This document shows positions 26,344 through 35,065 of a stretch of DNA of 64,000 nucleotides, one piece after another (the stretch's first letter is position 1; each line of letters starts with the position of its first letter). This stretch comes from Mycolicibacterium xanthum (GTDB taxonomy: Bacteria > Actinomycetota > Actinomycetes > Mycobacteriales > Mycobacteriaceae), in contig NZ_JAIFZS010000001.1 in NCBI RefSeq assembly GCF_019710635.1, positions 1 through 64,000 on the forward strand, in the 5' to 3' direction. The notes below the pieces were generated by a model that saw nothing but the letters and a program-made list of their open reading frames with translations, was not told the origin of the DNA and made no database searches. The position numbers and the translations under genes are program-made.

Positions 26344-27945
26344 ATGCCCGGCGATCGATGGAGCGACCGCGTCATACGCGGTCAGATCGCCGGACATCCG
26401 TGCCTGCTGTATGCCGATCGGGTTCGGTCGTTCGACGCGGTGTTGCAGGCATCCCGCCGTTGGGCGGATCGTGAATATCTGGTGCAGGGTGATCGCCGCG
26501 TCACCTTCGCCGGGCACGCGCGGGCCGTCGAAGGGGCGGCCCGCGCGCTCTGGCGCGCCGGCGTCCGTCCGGGTGACCGCGTGGGGTTGTTCGGCGCCAA
26601 CAGCCCGGACTGGGTGGCGGTGTTCCACGGCGCCCTGAAAATCGGTGCCATCGTGGCTCCCTTCAACGGCTGGTGGTCCCGGGAGGATGCGCGGCAGGCC
26701 TGCGAGCTGGTGGCACCGGCCGTCGTGGTGGCCGATGAGCGTCGAGCGCCCAGGCTGCCACCCACCGCGCGGGTCGTCGGCTTCGCCGAGATCGCCGGTG
26801 CTGGCCGGGACGGATCGCAGGATCCGTTGCCGAGCGTCACCGACGAGAACACCCCGGCGATGATCCTCTTCACCGCCGGCACGACGGGTCATCCCAAGGG
26901 AGCGGTGCTCTCGCACCGCGCCCTGATCGCCAACCTGCAGACGTTGCTCGTCGTGTCCAGGAAGCTGCCCGACCAGATCCCCGACGACATCGAGCCGAGC
27001 GTGACGCTGGTCGGGCTGCCGCTGTTTCACATCGGCGCGATCCAGCTGCTGCTCGTGCCGCTCATGACCGGTGGCAAGGTGGTGTTCCTGGACGGCAGGT
27101 TCAACCCCGGGGAATTCCTGCGCCTCGTCGAAACCGAACGCGTGACGATGTTCTCGGGCGTTCCCACCATGATGGAGCGCATCCTCGGCCACCCCGATCT
27201 TGATCAACATGACCTGTCCTCGCTGAGAACGGTGGTACTCGGGGGTTCACCCGTCAGCGAAGATCTGCTCGAGCGGATCGGTGCCGCCCTGCCGAATGCG
27301 CGGCGGCGGGTGGGGCAGACCTATGGGCTGACCGAGGCCGGTGGTGTTGTCAGCACCGGCGTCGGAGCCGACATCGAGTCGCATCCCGGATGCTCGGGGC
27401 AGCTCGCGCCCGTCGTCGAGGTCCGCGTCGTCGACGCGGACGGCGCCGCTGAGCAGGGCGCCGGCGAGTTGTTGGTGCGGTCCCCGGCGGTCATGGACGG
27501 CTACTGGGGACTGCCTGGCGACTCCACGCTGGATGCGGACGGCTGGGTCCGGACCGGGGACATCGGCCGCCTCGACGACGACGGCTACCTCTACATCGTC
27601 GGCCGGTCCAAGGAGATCATCATCCGGGGCGGTGAGAACGTCTCGGCGGCGGCGGTCGAGGCCGCGCTGGCCAGGCATCCGGCCATCGCCGAGGCCGCCG
27701 TGGTCGGCCTGCCCGACCCCGATCTCGGCGAGGTCGTCGGTGCCGCTGTGCGCGTCGTCGACGGCGAGACGCCATCCGTGGCCGAGCTCGACCGGTGGGC
27801 CAGGCAGAACCTCGCGCACTACGCCGTCCCCGCCCGGTGGTGGGTTCGTTCGTCGCTGCCGACGAATGACGCCGGCAAGATTCTCAAGCGGCAACTGGTC
27901 GGCGCCTGGCCACCGGCAGAACCGGTCGATCAGTCTCCCGGCTGA
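26344..27945 (+). CDS. AMP-forming acyl-CoA ligase (FadD-like, paralogue B)
   Basis: A 533-residue adenylate-forming ligase with P-loop ILFTAGTTGHPKG, QTYGLTEAGG, and hinge GRSKEIIIRGGENVSA; the catalytic Lys lies in TNDAGKILKR. It is a close paralogue of the ligase at 20718 (both carry NGWWS). The ATG at 26344 follows the dehydratase stop by 11 bases without a strong ribosome site. It ends the five-gene operon and its last 16 bases overlap the 3' end of the convergent GMC gene. Confidence 0.9.
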   Translation: MPGDRWSDRVIRGQIAGHPCLLYADRVRSFDAVLQASRRWADREYLVQGDRRVTFAGHARAVEGAARALWRAGVRPGDRVGLFGANSPDWVAVFHGALKIGAIVAPFNGWWSREDARQACELVAPAVVVADERRAPRLPPTARVVGFAEIAGAGRDGSQDPLPSVTDENTPAMILFTAGTTGHPKGAVLSHRALIANLQTLLVVSRKLPDQIPDDIEPSVTLVGLPLFHIGAIQLLLVPLMTGGKVVFLDGRFNPGEFLRLVETERVTMFSGVPTMMERILGHPDLDQHDLSSLRTVVLGGSPVSEDLLERIGAALPNARRRVGQTYGLTEAGGVVSTGVGADIESHPGCSGQLAPVVEVRVVDADGAAEQGAGELLVRSPAVMDGYWGLPGDSTLDADGWVRTGDIGRLDDDGYLYIVGRSKEIIIRGGENVSAAAVEAALARHPAIAEAAVVGLPDPDLGEVVGAAVRVVDGETPSVAELDRWARQNLAHYAVPARWWVRSSLPTNDAGKILKRQLVGAWPPAEPVDQSPG

Positions 27946-29621
27946 CCGCTTCGGGCCGTTGCCGATCGCGCCGACCGGTTCAGGATCAGGTCGGCGGCGC
28001 GCTCGGCGACCATGATGACCGGGGCGTTGGTATTGCCACTGGTGATCTCCGGAAAGACCGAGGCGTCGACGACCCGCAACCCCTGGATGCCGCGCACCCG
28101 CAGCTGGGGATCCACCACCGCGCTCTCATCCGATCCCATCCGGCAGGTCCCGACCGGATGATAGGGCCGAAACGCGTGCTGCTGCAGGTATGTCGCCCAC
28201 TCCCGGTCGGTCTGGACCTCGTTGCCGGGGAGTTCCTCGACGACCTGCTTGTCCCGCATCACCCGAGTCTGGAAGATCTCCCGTGCCTGGCGGCAGGACG
28301 CGATGAGGGCCGTCATGTCCTCGCCGCCCACCAGCGCGTGCTCGATGACCGGGGTGGCGGACGGATCGCTGGATGTCAGCCGGACGGTGCCCCGGCCGGT
28401 GGGGTGGACGAAGCTCGGGTACACCATCACCCGGTTTCGGACGATCTTCACGTCATGGATGCTGTGGGTGTCCTCCCTGCCTTCCTCCTTGTTGAACTCC
28501 ATTCCGACCGGCACGAAGATGATCTCGTTCTCGGTCGGGTGGGCCCCGGTGGTCGGAGCGAACACCACGGCGGCCCCGCCCGACATGGTGATGGCGCCCC
28601 GGCCGCGGAGCAGGAAGTCGACTGCGTGGTGGATCGCGCGGTGCGGTCTGAACTCGTCGGCCAGGGTGCCGGAGGTGGTGCGGTAGCGCATCAGGCCGTA
28701 GGCGTGCTCCTGCAGGTTGGTGCCGACCGCAGGCGCATCGAGGCGCACATCGATGCCGTGTGCCTTCAGGTGCTCGGCCGGTCCTACGCCCGACAGCATG
28801 AGCAGCTTGGGGGAGGTCAGCGCGCCGGCGCTGAGGATCACTTCCTCGGCGGCGCCGGCCCGGTGTGGATGGCCGCGGTGTCGATACTCAACGCCGGCGG
28901 CTCGCCCGTCGTCGATGAGCACGCGGGTCACGAACGCGCCGGTGCGGACCGTCAGGTTCGGGCGCCTGCGCACCGGTGCCAGATACGCCCGGGCGGTGTT
29001 GCTGCGATAGCCGCGGCGCTGGTTCACCTGTCCGAGGGCCACACCCTGCTGGTGTGCACCGTTGTAGTCGGGGTTCGGCTCGTGGCCGGCCTCGGCTGCC
29101 GCGGCAAGGAAGTCATCGATGGCTTCCACGCGCATCTGTACCTCGTTCACACCGACCGGTCCACTGTCCCCGCGGTACGGGCTCGGTCCGTCGGCGAAAG
29201 TCTCGGCGCGCCTGAAGTAGGGCAGTACGTCGTCGTATCCCCAACCAGGACAACCATTGTCACGCCAGCCGTCGAAGTCGGAGCGATCGCCGCGCACCCA
29301 GAACATCATGTTGATCGAGCTACCGCCGCCTAGCACGCGGCCGGCGGACCAGGTGTCGATCATGGCGTTGCGGGACGGATCGGGGGCCCCGACGAACCGC
29401 CAGTCGAAGCGCTGGGGCATCTTTGCCAGCCCTGCCGGGATGCGGATCAGAGGGTGGCGGTCCCACCCGCCGGCTTCGAGCAGGAGTACCCGGATGGCGG
29501 GATCCGCCGACAGGCGATTGGCCAGCACGCACCCGGCGGAACCACCGCCGACGATCACGTAGTCCCATGCGCTGTCCCATTCGCTGTCTTGCTCGGCGCG
29601 CTTGCCGCCGCCCGCCGTCAC
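27930..29621 (-). CDS. GMC-family alcohol oxidoreductase
   Basis: A 563-residue FAD enzyme of the glucose-methanol-choline family (AlkJ/choline dehydrogenase type), which oxidises an alcohol to an aldehyde or ketone. The FAD fold is YVIVGGGSAGCVLA near residue 20; GGGSSINMMFWVRG is the GMC signature 1, and the C-terminal HPVGTCRMG holds the active-site His. The start is taken as the GTG at 29621, but no clear ribosome site is visible, so it may be wrong by some codons. It is divergent from the P450 gene, with operator-like site 6 between them, and it likely works on the alcohol made by that P450. Confidence 0.9.
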   Translation of the reverse strand: MTAGGGKRAEQDSEWDSAWDYVIVGGGSAGCVLANRLSADPAIRVLLLEAGGWDRHPLIRIPAGLAKMPQRFDWRFVGAPDPSRNAMIDTWSAGRVLGGGSSINMMFWVRGDRSDFDGWRDNGCPGWGYDDVLPYFRRAETFADGPSPYRGDSGPVGVNEVQMRVEAIDDFLAAAAEAGHEPNPDYNGAHQQGVALGQVNQRRGYRSNTARAYLAPVRRRPNLTVRTGAFVTRVLIDDGRAAGVEYRHRGHPHRAGAAEEVILSAGALTSPKLLMLSGVGPAEHLKAHGIDVRLDAPAVGTNLQEHAYGLMRYRTTSGTLADEFRPHRAIHHAVDFLLRGRGAITMSGGAAVVFAPTTGAHPTENEIIFVPVGMEFNKEEGREDTHSIHDVKIVRNRVMVYPSFVHPTGRGTVRLTSSDPSATPVIEHALVGGEDMTALIASCRQAREIFQTRVMRDKQVVEELPGNEVQTDREWATYLQQHAFRPYHPVGTCRMGSDESAVVDPQLRVRGIQGLRVVDASVFPEITSGNTNAPVIMVAERAADLILNRSARSATARSGQPGD

Positions 29622-29712
29622 CGGGCAACCCGTTCTTCGCTCGCCTGCTCGCGCATGGTGGCACCACTCCGTTCAAGCCCGTTCCACCCAGGTCCACTAT
29701 GTCCTACGTCAC

Positions 29713-29740
29713 TGTACATGATATAAAGTAGTTCGTATCA
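29713..29740. promoter_or_regulatory. AT-rich operator-like site 6 (GMC / P450 divergent promoter)
   Basis: Core GATATAAAGTAGTTCGTATC (29720-29739). GATATA.AGTA is shared with site 8. It lies 92 bases upstream of the GMC start. The rest of the 29622-30005 interval is GC-rich, and I see no gene in it. Confidence 0.58.
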
Positions 29741-30005
29741 CGAGCTGTCGGGCGGGGTCGGTCGGCAGCTACGCCGTGGTTGCGCCCCGCTGGGGCCGGA
29801 TGGAGGCGACGATGGTCGACAACGCCGCTGGGAAGGTGCAGTGCCGACGCATGTCCGAATCCTGCACCCACATCGAGCCCCGCCTGGCCGGGTTGGCTCA
29901 TTCTCACGGTGTCGACGTCGCGGCCGGTTCGGTTCCTGTCCGGACCTGGACGGGGGCAGTGTCACCGCACGGATGCGGGCGCGCGCCAAAGATGAGGAGC
30001 AAGGT

Positions 30006-31256
30006 ATGACGGTGGAATCGGCGACGTCGGGCGTCGACATGATCGATCTGACAAAAGAGGACTTCCGGCACGGTTTTCCGCACGAAGTGTTCACCGTTCT
30101 GCGGGAGCAGGCGCCCGTGTGGCGGCATCCGGACACCCCCGGCACCGATGAGCTGGGGGGGTCGTTCTGGGTGGTGTCGTCGAATGACGCCGTCAAGGAG
30201 GTGAGCGCCAACCACGCCACCTTCCGCTCTTTCGAAGGTCCGTCCATCCCGGACTGGCCGGAGCAGGCCCGCGGCATGATGGTCATCACCATGGATCCGC
30301 CCGAGCACACCCGGCTGCGCCGCCTGGTCACCTCCGGCTTCACCGCGCGGATGACCGCGATGCTCGAGGACCAGGCGCGGGCCTGGGCGATCAAGATCAT
30401 CGACCGGGCGCTGGACAAGGGCGAGTGCAACTTCGTCGAAGACGTCGCCTATCAGCTGCCGATGCACATGATCGCCGACATGATGGGCATTCCGGAGCCG
30501 GATCGGGCACCGCTGTTCGGCGCCACCCTGGCGGCCATCGAGGCCCAGGCCGCAAAGCTGCCGAAGGAGGAGCAGCTGGCCGCGATGGGCAAGTTGTTCG
30601 CCTATTCCCACGAACTCGCCGACCGGAAACGTCGCTCGCCGGGGGACGACGTGTGGACCAAGCTCGTCAACGCCGTTGTCGAGCTGCCCGACGGGACGTC
30701 CACGCAGCTGACCGAACTCGAGCTCGAGTTGTTCTTTCAGACTCTGGTGATCGCTGGGAGCGAGACGACTCGCGATGCGACCGTCAGCGGTCTGCTGGCG
30801 CTGCTGGAGAACCCGCAGCAGATGGAACTGCTGCGGTCGGACCCGTCGGTGATCGGCACCGCGGTCGAGGAGATCGCCCGCTGGGCGTCGCCGGTCGCGT
30901 ACTTCCGGCGGACGGCGGCGACGGACACGGTCCTGCAGGGCGCGCACATCGCGGCGGGGGACCGGGTGACCCTGTGGTACCCGTCGGCCAACCGTGATGC
31001 GCGGGTGTTCAAGGACCCGTTCCGCTTCGACATCACCCGGAACCCGAACCCGCATGTGGCGTTCGGCGGGCACGGCGCGCACCATTGTCTCGGGGCCAAC
31101 CTCGCCCGCCGCGAGATGCGCGTGATGTTCCAGGAGCTGATCGCTCGGACCAGTGCGATCGAGTTGCTGGGTGAGCCGGTGTACCGCCCCGGCGGAATCC
31201 ACATCATGACGTCCTACGGGATCAAAGACCTTCCCGTGCGGCTCATTCCGCGCTGA
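30006..31256 (+). CDS. Cytochrome P450
   Basis: A 416-residue soluble bacterial P450 that inserts one oxygen atom, usually at an unactivated carbon. Marks: the I-helix oxygen-binding IAGSETTRDA, the K-helix Glu-x-x-Arg in VEEIARW, and the haem loop FGGHGAHHCLG with the Cys ligand. The family resembles the mycobacterial CYP125/CYP142-like sterol and terpene hydroxylases in layout, but I cannot name the subfamily. GGAGCAAGG precedes the ATG at 30006. Its stop overlaps the start of the SDR (TGATG), so hydroxylation and alcohol oxidation are coupled. Electrons must come from a ferredoxin encoded elsewhere. Confidence 0.93.
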   Translation: MTVESATSGVDMIDLTKEDFRHGFPHEVFTVLREQAPVWRHPDTPGTDELGGSFWVVSSNDAVKEVSANHATFRSFEGPSIPDWPEQARGMMVITMDPPEHTRLRRLVTSGFTARMTAMLEDQARAWAIKIIDRALDKGECNFVEDVAYQLPMHMIADMMGIPEPDRAPLFGATLAAIEAQAAKLPKEEQLAAMGKLFAYSHELADRKRRSPGDDVWTKLVNAVVELPDGTSTQLTELELELFFQTLVIAGSETTRDATVSGLLALLENPQQMELLRSDPSVIGTAVEEIARWASPVAYFRRTAATDTVLQGAHIAAGDRVTLWYPSANRDARVFKDPFRFDITRNPNPHVAFGGHGAHHCLGANLARREMRVMFQELIARTSAIELLGEPVYRPGGIHIMTSYGIKDLPVRLIPR

Positions 31257-31966
31257 TGGGCGCCGGGTGCGAACGCGTTGTCGTCGTCACCGGGGGCGCC
31301 AGGGGTATCGGAGCTGCGATTGCGGCGCGGTTCGCCTCCGACGGAGCGACCGTTGTGGTCGCAGATCTGGATCCCCCCATCGAGACCGACCTGCCGGTCC
31401 GGTACGAACGTGCGGACGTGGCGGCCGAAGCCGATGTCGATGAGCTGTTCGCCCGGATCGGCTCGCGGTACGGGCGGATCGACGTGCTGGTGAACAACGC
31501 CGGGATCTGGTTCCGGCGTCCTTTTCGGGAGATCACCGTCGATGAATGGGACCGCGTTCTGCGGGTGAACCTGCGAAGTGTGTTCCTGTGCACCCGCGCG
31601 GCGCTTTCGCTTATGGAGCGTGCCGGCAGCGGGGTCATCGTGAACATCGGCTCACAGGCCGGTCTCACCGTGACGCGAGGGCAAGGTGCGCACTACCACG
31701 CGTCGAAGGCTGCGGTCTCGCACCTGACCAAGGAGCTTGCTGTCGAGTTCGGGCCGATCGGCGTGCGAGTCAATTGCCTGGCGCCGGGGGTGACCATGCC
31801 CGACCCGACGGTCCTCCCGTCGGAGGTCCTCGATCAGATCCCGCTGGGCCGCAGCGGTGTGCCGGAAGACGTTGCCGGGGCGTGCGCGTTTCTCGCCTCA
31901 CCTGACGCGGGATACATCACCGGCCAGACCCTGCTCGTCAACGGCGGCGCCATCGCGCTGATGTAG
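31256..31966 (+). CDS. Short-chain dehydrogenase/reductase
   Basis: A 236-residue classical SDR with the NAD(P) motif TGGARGIG at residue 13, NNAG, the catalytic Ser in NIGSQAG, and the Tyr-x-x-x-Lys pair in YHASK. The Asp at the end of beta-2 (VVADLD) favours NAD(H). It likely oxidises the alcohol produced by the P450 with which it overlaps by one base. An operator-like site and a new unit follow it. Confidence 0.92.
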   Translation: MGAGCERVVVVTGGARGIGAAIAARFASDGATVVVADLDPPIETDLPVRYERADVAAEADVDELFARIGSRYGRIDVLVNNAGIWFRRPFREITVDEWDRVLRVNLRSVFLCTRAALSLMERAGSGVIVNIGSQAGLTVTRGQGAHYHASKAAVSHLTKELAVEFGPIGVRVNCLAPGVTMPDPTVLPSEVLDQIPLGRSGVPEDVAGACAFLASPDAGYITGQTLLVNGGAIALM

Positions 31967-32029
31967 GCGCTGACGTCGTGCGGCGGCCCCAGCGTCCCGT
32001 GACGGGATGAGCAAACGGACTTGCCCATC

Positions 32030-32059
32030 AGAATAAATTAGATATTATATTCTAGCTAC
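32030..32059. promoter_or_regulatory. AT-rich operator-like site 7 (diiron-like enzyme)
   Basis: Core TTAGATATTATATTCTAGCT (32038-32057). Its reverse complement matches site 9 at 21 of 28 positions (GTAGnTAGAATA..ATATCTAAT). It lies about 60 bases before the ATG at 32120. Confidence 0.65.
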
Positions 32060-32119
32060 TACCAGTCAGCTGACTCTCCGACGAGCCGAGAGCAGGGTTG
32101 GCGCAGAGAAAGGAATGTC

Positions 32120-32935
32120 ATGACCGGACTGCCCTACGACGGTCGGAGTCGGCGCGTACCGGACTGGACCAGTGACGTCTCGCCGGACAAGTTCGAGGAT
32201 CTGCTGGTCGAGACCGTCGTCACCGCGGCGATGGCCTCGATCAAGAAGCCCTTTGTGATCCCGGATCACTACACACAGGCGCAGGCACGCCTCTACCACG
32301 GAACGTCGTTGAAGTACTTTTCGTTCTTTGCGTGGCGCTTCCCGAGCTGGTTGCTGGAGGTCGCGTCCCGATGCCCCTACCAGGATGTCCGCCGTGAGCT
32401 CATCGAAGACTGTGTGGACGAGGAGGTCGGTGACGAAGATGCCGGTGGGCGTTGCCATGTCGACGTCCTCTACGAGGAGGCCGAGGCCTGCGGTATCTCG
32501 CGTGAGGAGATCGCGACGACGGCGCCGTCCCCGCTGATCCAGACCTGTGTGCTCGCCCTCGACGATTTGGCCCGGACGTTGTCCTGGGAGGCCTCGTTCG
32601 CGGCGATCGCGGGGCTGGAGATCACGAATTCCAAACCGGCGGTTGAGCTGCGCGCCAAACTGGCGACTCCGGAGCAGCTGGCCAATGCCCAGGCGGCCAT
32701 CGCCTCGTCCTTGCCCGAGCGGCTCGGGATCGCCGGCGAGAACCTGTTGTTCAACGCGTTGCACGCCTACAAGGACCAGTTCCACGGTGGTGGCGAGCTC
32801 GAACTGCTGGTCAAGTATGCGACCGACCCGCACACCCAGAACGAGATGTTGTGGGCGGCGAGGACCGGCGTGGAGACCTTCGGCCTGATGCTCAGCGAGA
32901 TCGACCGCCTCGCCCTCGAAACCGTGGAGGGCTGA
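32120..32935 (+). CDS. Haem-oxygenase-fold protein, putative diiron oxidase (PqqC/TenA/UndA-like)
   Basis: A 271-residue all-helical protein. The stretch IEDCVDEEVGD..GRCHVDVLYEEAEACG matches the layout of the first metal-binding helices in the haem-oxygenase-like diiron oxidase group (Glu, then His, spaced as in UndA and BesC). GLEITN and NALHAYKDQFH further on could supply the remaining Glu, His, Asp and His ligands. Such enzymes use O2 for oxidative cleavage of small molecules; PqqC and TenA share the fold without iron. It is a one-gene unit with AAAGGA before the ATG and its own operator-like site, so its role is specific to this regulon. The reaction is unknown. Confidence 0.75.
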   Translation: MTGLPYDGRSRRVPDWTSDVSPDKFEDLLVETVVTAAMASIKKPFVIPDHYTQAQARLYHGTSLKYFSFFAWRFPSWLLEVASRCPYQDVRRELIEDCVDEEVGDEDAGGRCHVDVLYEEAEACGISREEIATTAPSPLIQTCVLALDDLARTLSWEASFAAIAGLEITNSKPAVELRAKLATPEQLANAQAAIASSLPERLGIAGENLLFNALHAYKDQFHGGGELELLVKYATDPHTQNEMLWAARTGVETFGLMLSEIDRLALETVEG

Positions 32936-32956
32936 GCGCCTGCCCGTCGCGGGGAC

Positions 32957-32979
32957 GTCTGGCCGTGCACCGGCCGGAC
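32957..32979. terminator. Hairpin between convergent genes
   Basis: Nine-pair stem with one G-U (GTCTGGCCG / CGGCCGGAC) and a five-base loop, between the stop at 32935 and the convergent stop at 32995. No U-tract. Probably a shared bidirectional terminator. Confidence 0.5.
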
Positions 32980-32994
32980 AGCCCCCGCCCCCGT

Positions 32995-34812
32995 TCACTG
33001 CGGCTCGGGTTGGCGCCCGTGAGCGGTGGGCAAGCGGTCGATCGCCCACCGCAGTTCCTCCTCCAGCTGGTCGATGCAGTCCTGCCATCGGGCGACGATG
33101 CCCACATCTGCGTTGTCGAACACCGGGGCGTGACGATCCGGATTGACCGCCAGCACCGTTCCCGCCGAACGCACCCCCACCATGTGATTGAACTTGCCGC
33201 TCGTGCCGACTGCGACGTAGAGGCGCGGCGAAATGGATCGGCCGGTGATCCCGATCTGGCTCGAGTGCGACATCCACCCCCCGTCGGTGACCTTCCGGGT
33301 GGCGCCGATCTCGGCCCCCAACAATTCGCACAGTGTGGAGAAGCGGGGGAGCTCCGCCGGCCTGACCCCGTCGCCGATACCGATGACGGTCTCCGCCTCG
33401 GCCAGCCGCTCCAGGGAGTCGTCGCGGCGCCGGTGGCGGACCGTCACCCGGCCGCGACGCGTGGCGGTGATCGACTCCACCGCGGCGAGGTGTGTGCGTG
33501 GTCGCGGTCGGGGCAGCACGCCGGCACGGACGGTTGCCATCTGCACCGGTGAGCTCGCGGTGACCGCAGCCACCAGAAGACCGCCGAGGGCCGGTTTCCA
33601 GGCGACCAGGCGTCGATCGACCACCTCCAGTTCGATGGCGTCACCGGTGAGTCCCGCGCCGATCGCCGCGGCGACTCGAGCGGCCACCTCCCGCCCGGAC
33701 GATGTCGAAGGGGCCAGAATTGCCCAGGGTCGTTGTGCGCGAGCCCAGCCGGCCACGGCGTCCGCGATGTCCTCTTCGACCGCTGCGCCGTGGAGATGGA
33801 CCATCCGGTCGGCACCCCACGAACCCGCGGCAGCGGTGCCGAGTTTGTGTGGGGCCAGCAGCACGGTGGAACCGGACAGTGAATCCGCCAGCCGCGCCGC
33901 GGCGCCGCACAGCTCCCGGGTGAGCGCGTCGCGGCCCGGCTCGGCGAGCACGGCGACAACCGGGCCCGGCCCACTGGTCGTTCCGAGTCCAAGCGGTTCG
34001 GGCGACCGTGCGCCGTCGAGTGCGCCGCGATCGCAGAGCAGCCGGACGGCATTCGTCACCTGAGCGCAGACGGGGGCGTCGGGATCACGCTCGCGGCATC
34101 GACGCACCGACAGCCGTCGGATCTCACCGACCGTCGTCAGACTGGCGGCCGCTCCCCACGGCTGACGGGGCAACTGCGTGGAATCGACGACGCGGATCAG
34201 CCTGCCCGGCGTGGCCGCGCGCTGCTCCGGTGGAACCTTCGCCGGCTCGCACAAGCGCTCCGCGCAGGACAGAACGGTGGGCAACCGCACTTCGGCATCG
34301 ACCCACCCGTCGTCTTGTTCACAACCGACGGTGAGGCGGCGGCCGGTGAGCGCCAGCGCCTTGACCCGTCCCACGAACGGCAGATCGAGAAGCTCGGCGA
34401 TCTGGGGTGGGACCTGTCCGGTGTCCGCGTCGAGCGAGTTCGCCCCCGTGAGGATGAGATCGAAGGGTCCCTCCCGGTTGATCGCTGCGGCAAGCGATTT
34501 CGCCGTGGCCAGGGTGTCGCTTCCGGCGAAGGCCGGATCCGTGACGAGGACGCCCCGGATGTCGACGCCTCGGTCCAGCCCCCACGCGATCGCCTCCCGC
34601 AGGACGCCTTCGGCCGCTGGTGGGCCGAGCGTGAAGACCACGACCGCGCTACCGGGGGTCATCGCAGCGAGTTCGACTGCCTTGCCGACGGCTCGGCGGC
34701 AGTATGCGCTCATCTCCTGGGACACCCCCTCTCGCATGAGGCGTCCGTCCGGACCCAGCGCCATCTCCTCGAGCGCAGGAATCTGCTTGACCAACACAGC
34801 GAACCGAGTCAT
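32995..34812 (-). CDS. Single-chain electron transfer flavoprotein (EtfB-EtfA fusion)
   Basis: A 605-residue protein that joins both ETF subunits, which are normally separate. Residues 1-~255 are EtfB (AVLVKQIPALE, ILTGANSLDADTGQVPPQIAE, LPTVLSC). The rest is EtfA, ending in the FAD-binding domain: QIGITGRSISPRLYVAVG, then GTVLAVNPD and FDNADVGIV. The usual EtfA GQTG reads GITG here. It would take electrons from acyl-CoA or other dehydrogenases. The ATG at 34812 starts at the conserved RFAVLVKQ. It is divergent from the mce operon, with operator-like site 8 between them. No stop or frameshift is seen at the junction, so the fusion looks real. Confidence 0.88.
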   Translation of the reverse strand: MTRFAVLVKQIPALEEMALGPDGRLMREGVSQEMSAYCRRAVGKAVELAAMTPGSAVVVFTLGPPAAEGVLREAIAWGLDRGVDIRGVLVTDPAFAGSDTLATAKSLAAAINREGPFDLILTGANSLDADTGQVPPQIAELLDLPFVGRVKALALTGRRLTVGCEQDDGWVDAEVRLPTVLSCAERLCEPAKVPPEQRAATPGRLIRVVDSTQLPRQPWGAAASLTTVGEIRRLSVRRCRERDPDAPVCAQVTNAVRLLCDRGALDGARSPEPLGLGTTSGPGPVVAVLAEPGRDALTRELCGAAARLADSLSGSTVLLAPHKLGTAAAGSWGADRMVHLHGAAVEEDIADAVAGWARAQRPWAILAPSTSSGREVAARVAAAIGAGLTGDAIELEVVDRRLVAWKPALGGLLVAAVTASSPVQMATVRAGVLPRPRPRTHLAAVESITATRRGRVTVRHRRRDDSLERLAEAETVIGIGDGVRPAELPRFSTLCELLGAEIGATRKVTDGGWMSHSSQIGITGRSISPRLYVAVGTSGKFNHMVGVRSAGTVLAVNPDRHAPVFDNADVGIVARWQDCIDQLEEELRWAIDRLPTAHGRQPEPQ

Positions 34813-34985
34813 CTCCTGGGGCTCGCCTTCTGTGTTGCCACGCGGTGCGGGCGGGGATCCGACGGCATCGCCTGCGCACGGATCTGCGATGTGACGACGG
34901 CGTCCGGCCGGGTGCTCTCCGGTCTCGGGCCCGGTCACGCCGCTCGATGGCGCGCAGATCGACGGACTCTGGACTCGACTCTAGG

Positions 34986-35007
34986 CATACGATATATAGT
35001 ATCGAAT
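34986..35007. promoter_or_regulatory. AT-rich operator-like site 8 (ETF / mce divergent promoter)
   Basis: Core CATACGATATATAGTATCGA (34986-35005), an imperfect palindrome ATAC-G-ATATAT-A-GTAT. It lies 174 bases before the ETF start and 60 before the mce operon. ATACGATATATAG is repeated on the other strand of site 2 before gntR. Confidence 0.65.
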
Positions 35008-35065
35008 CGACGTGGGTGGCTTGTGCTCCAGGCCACACTTTCAGACCACCGGAGGAGGTGCGACC

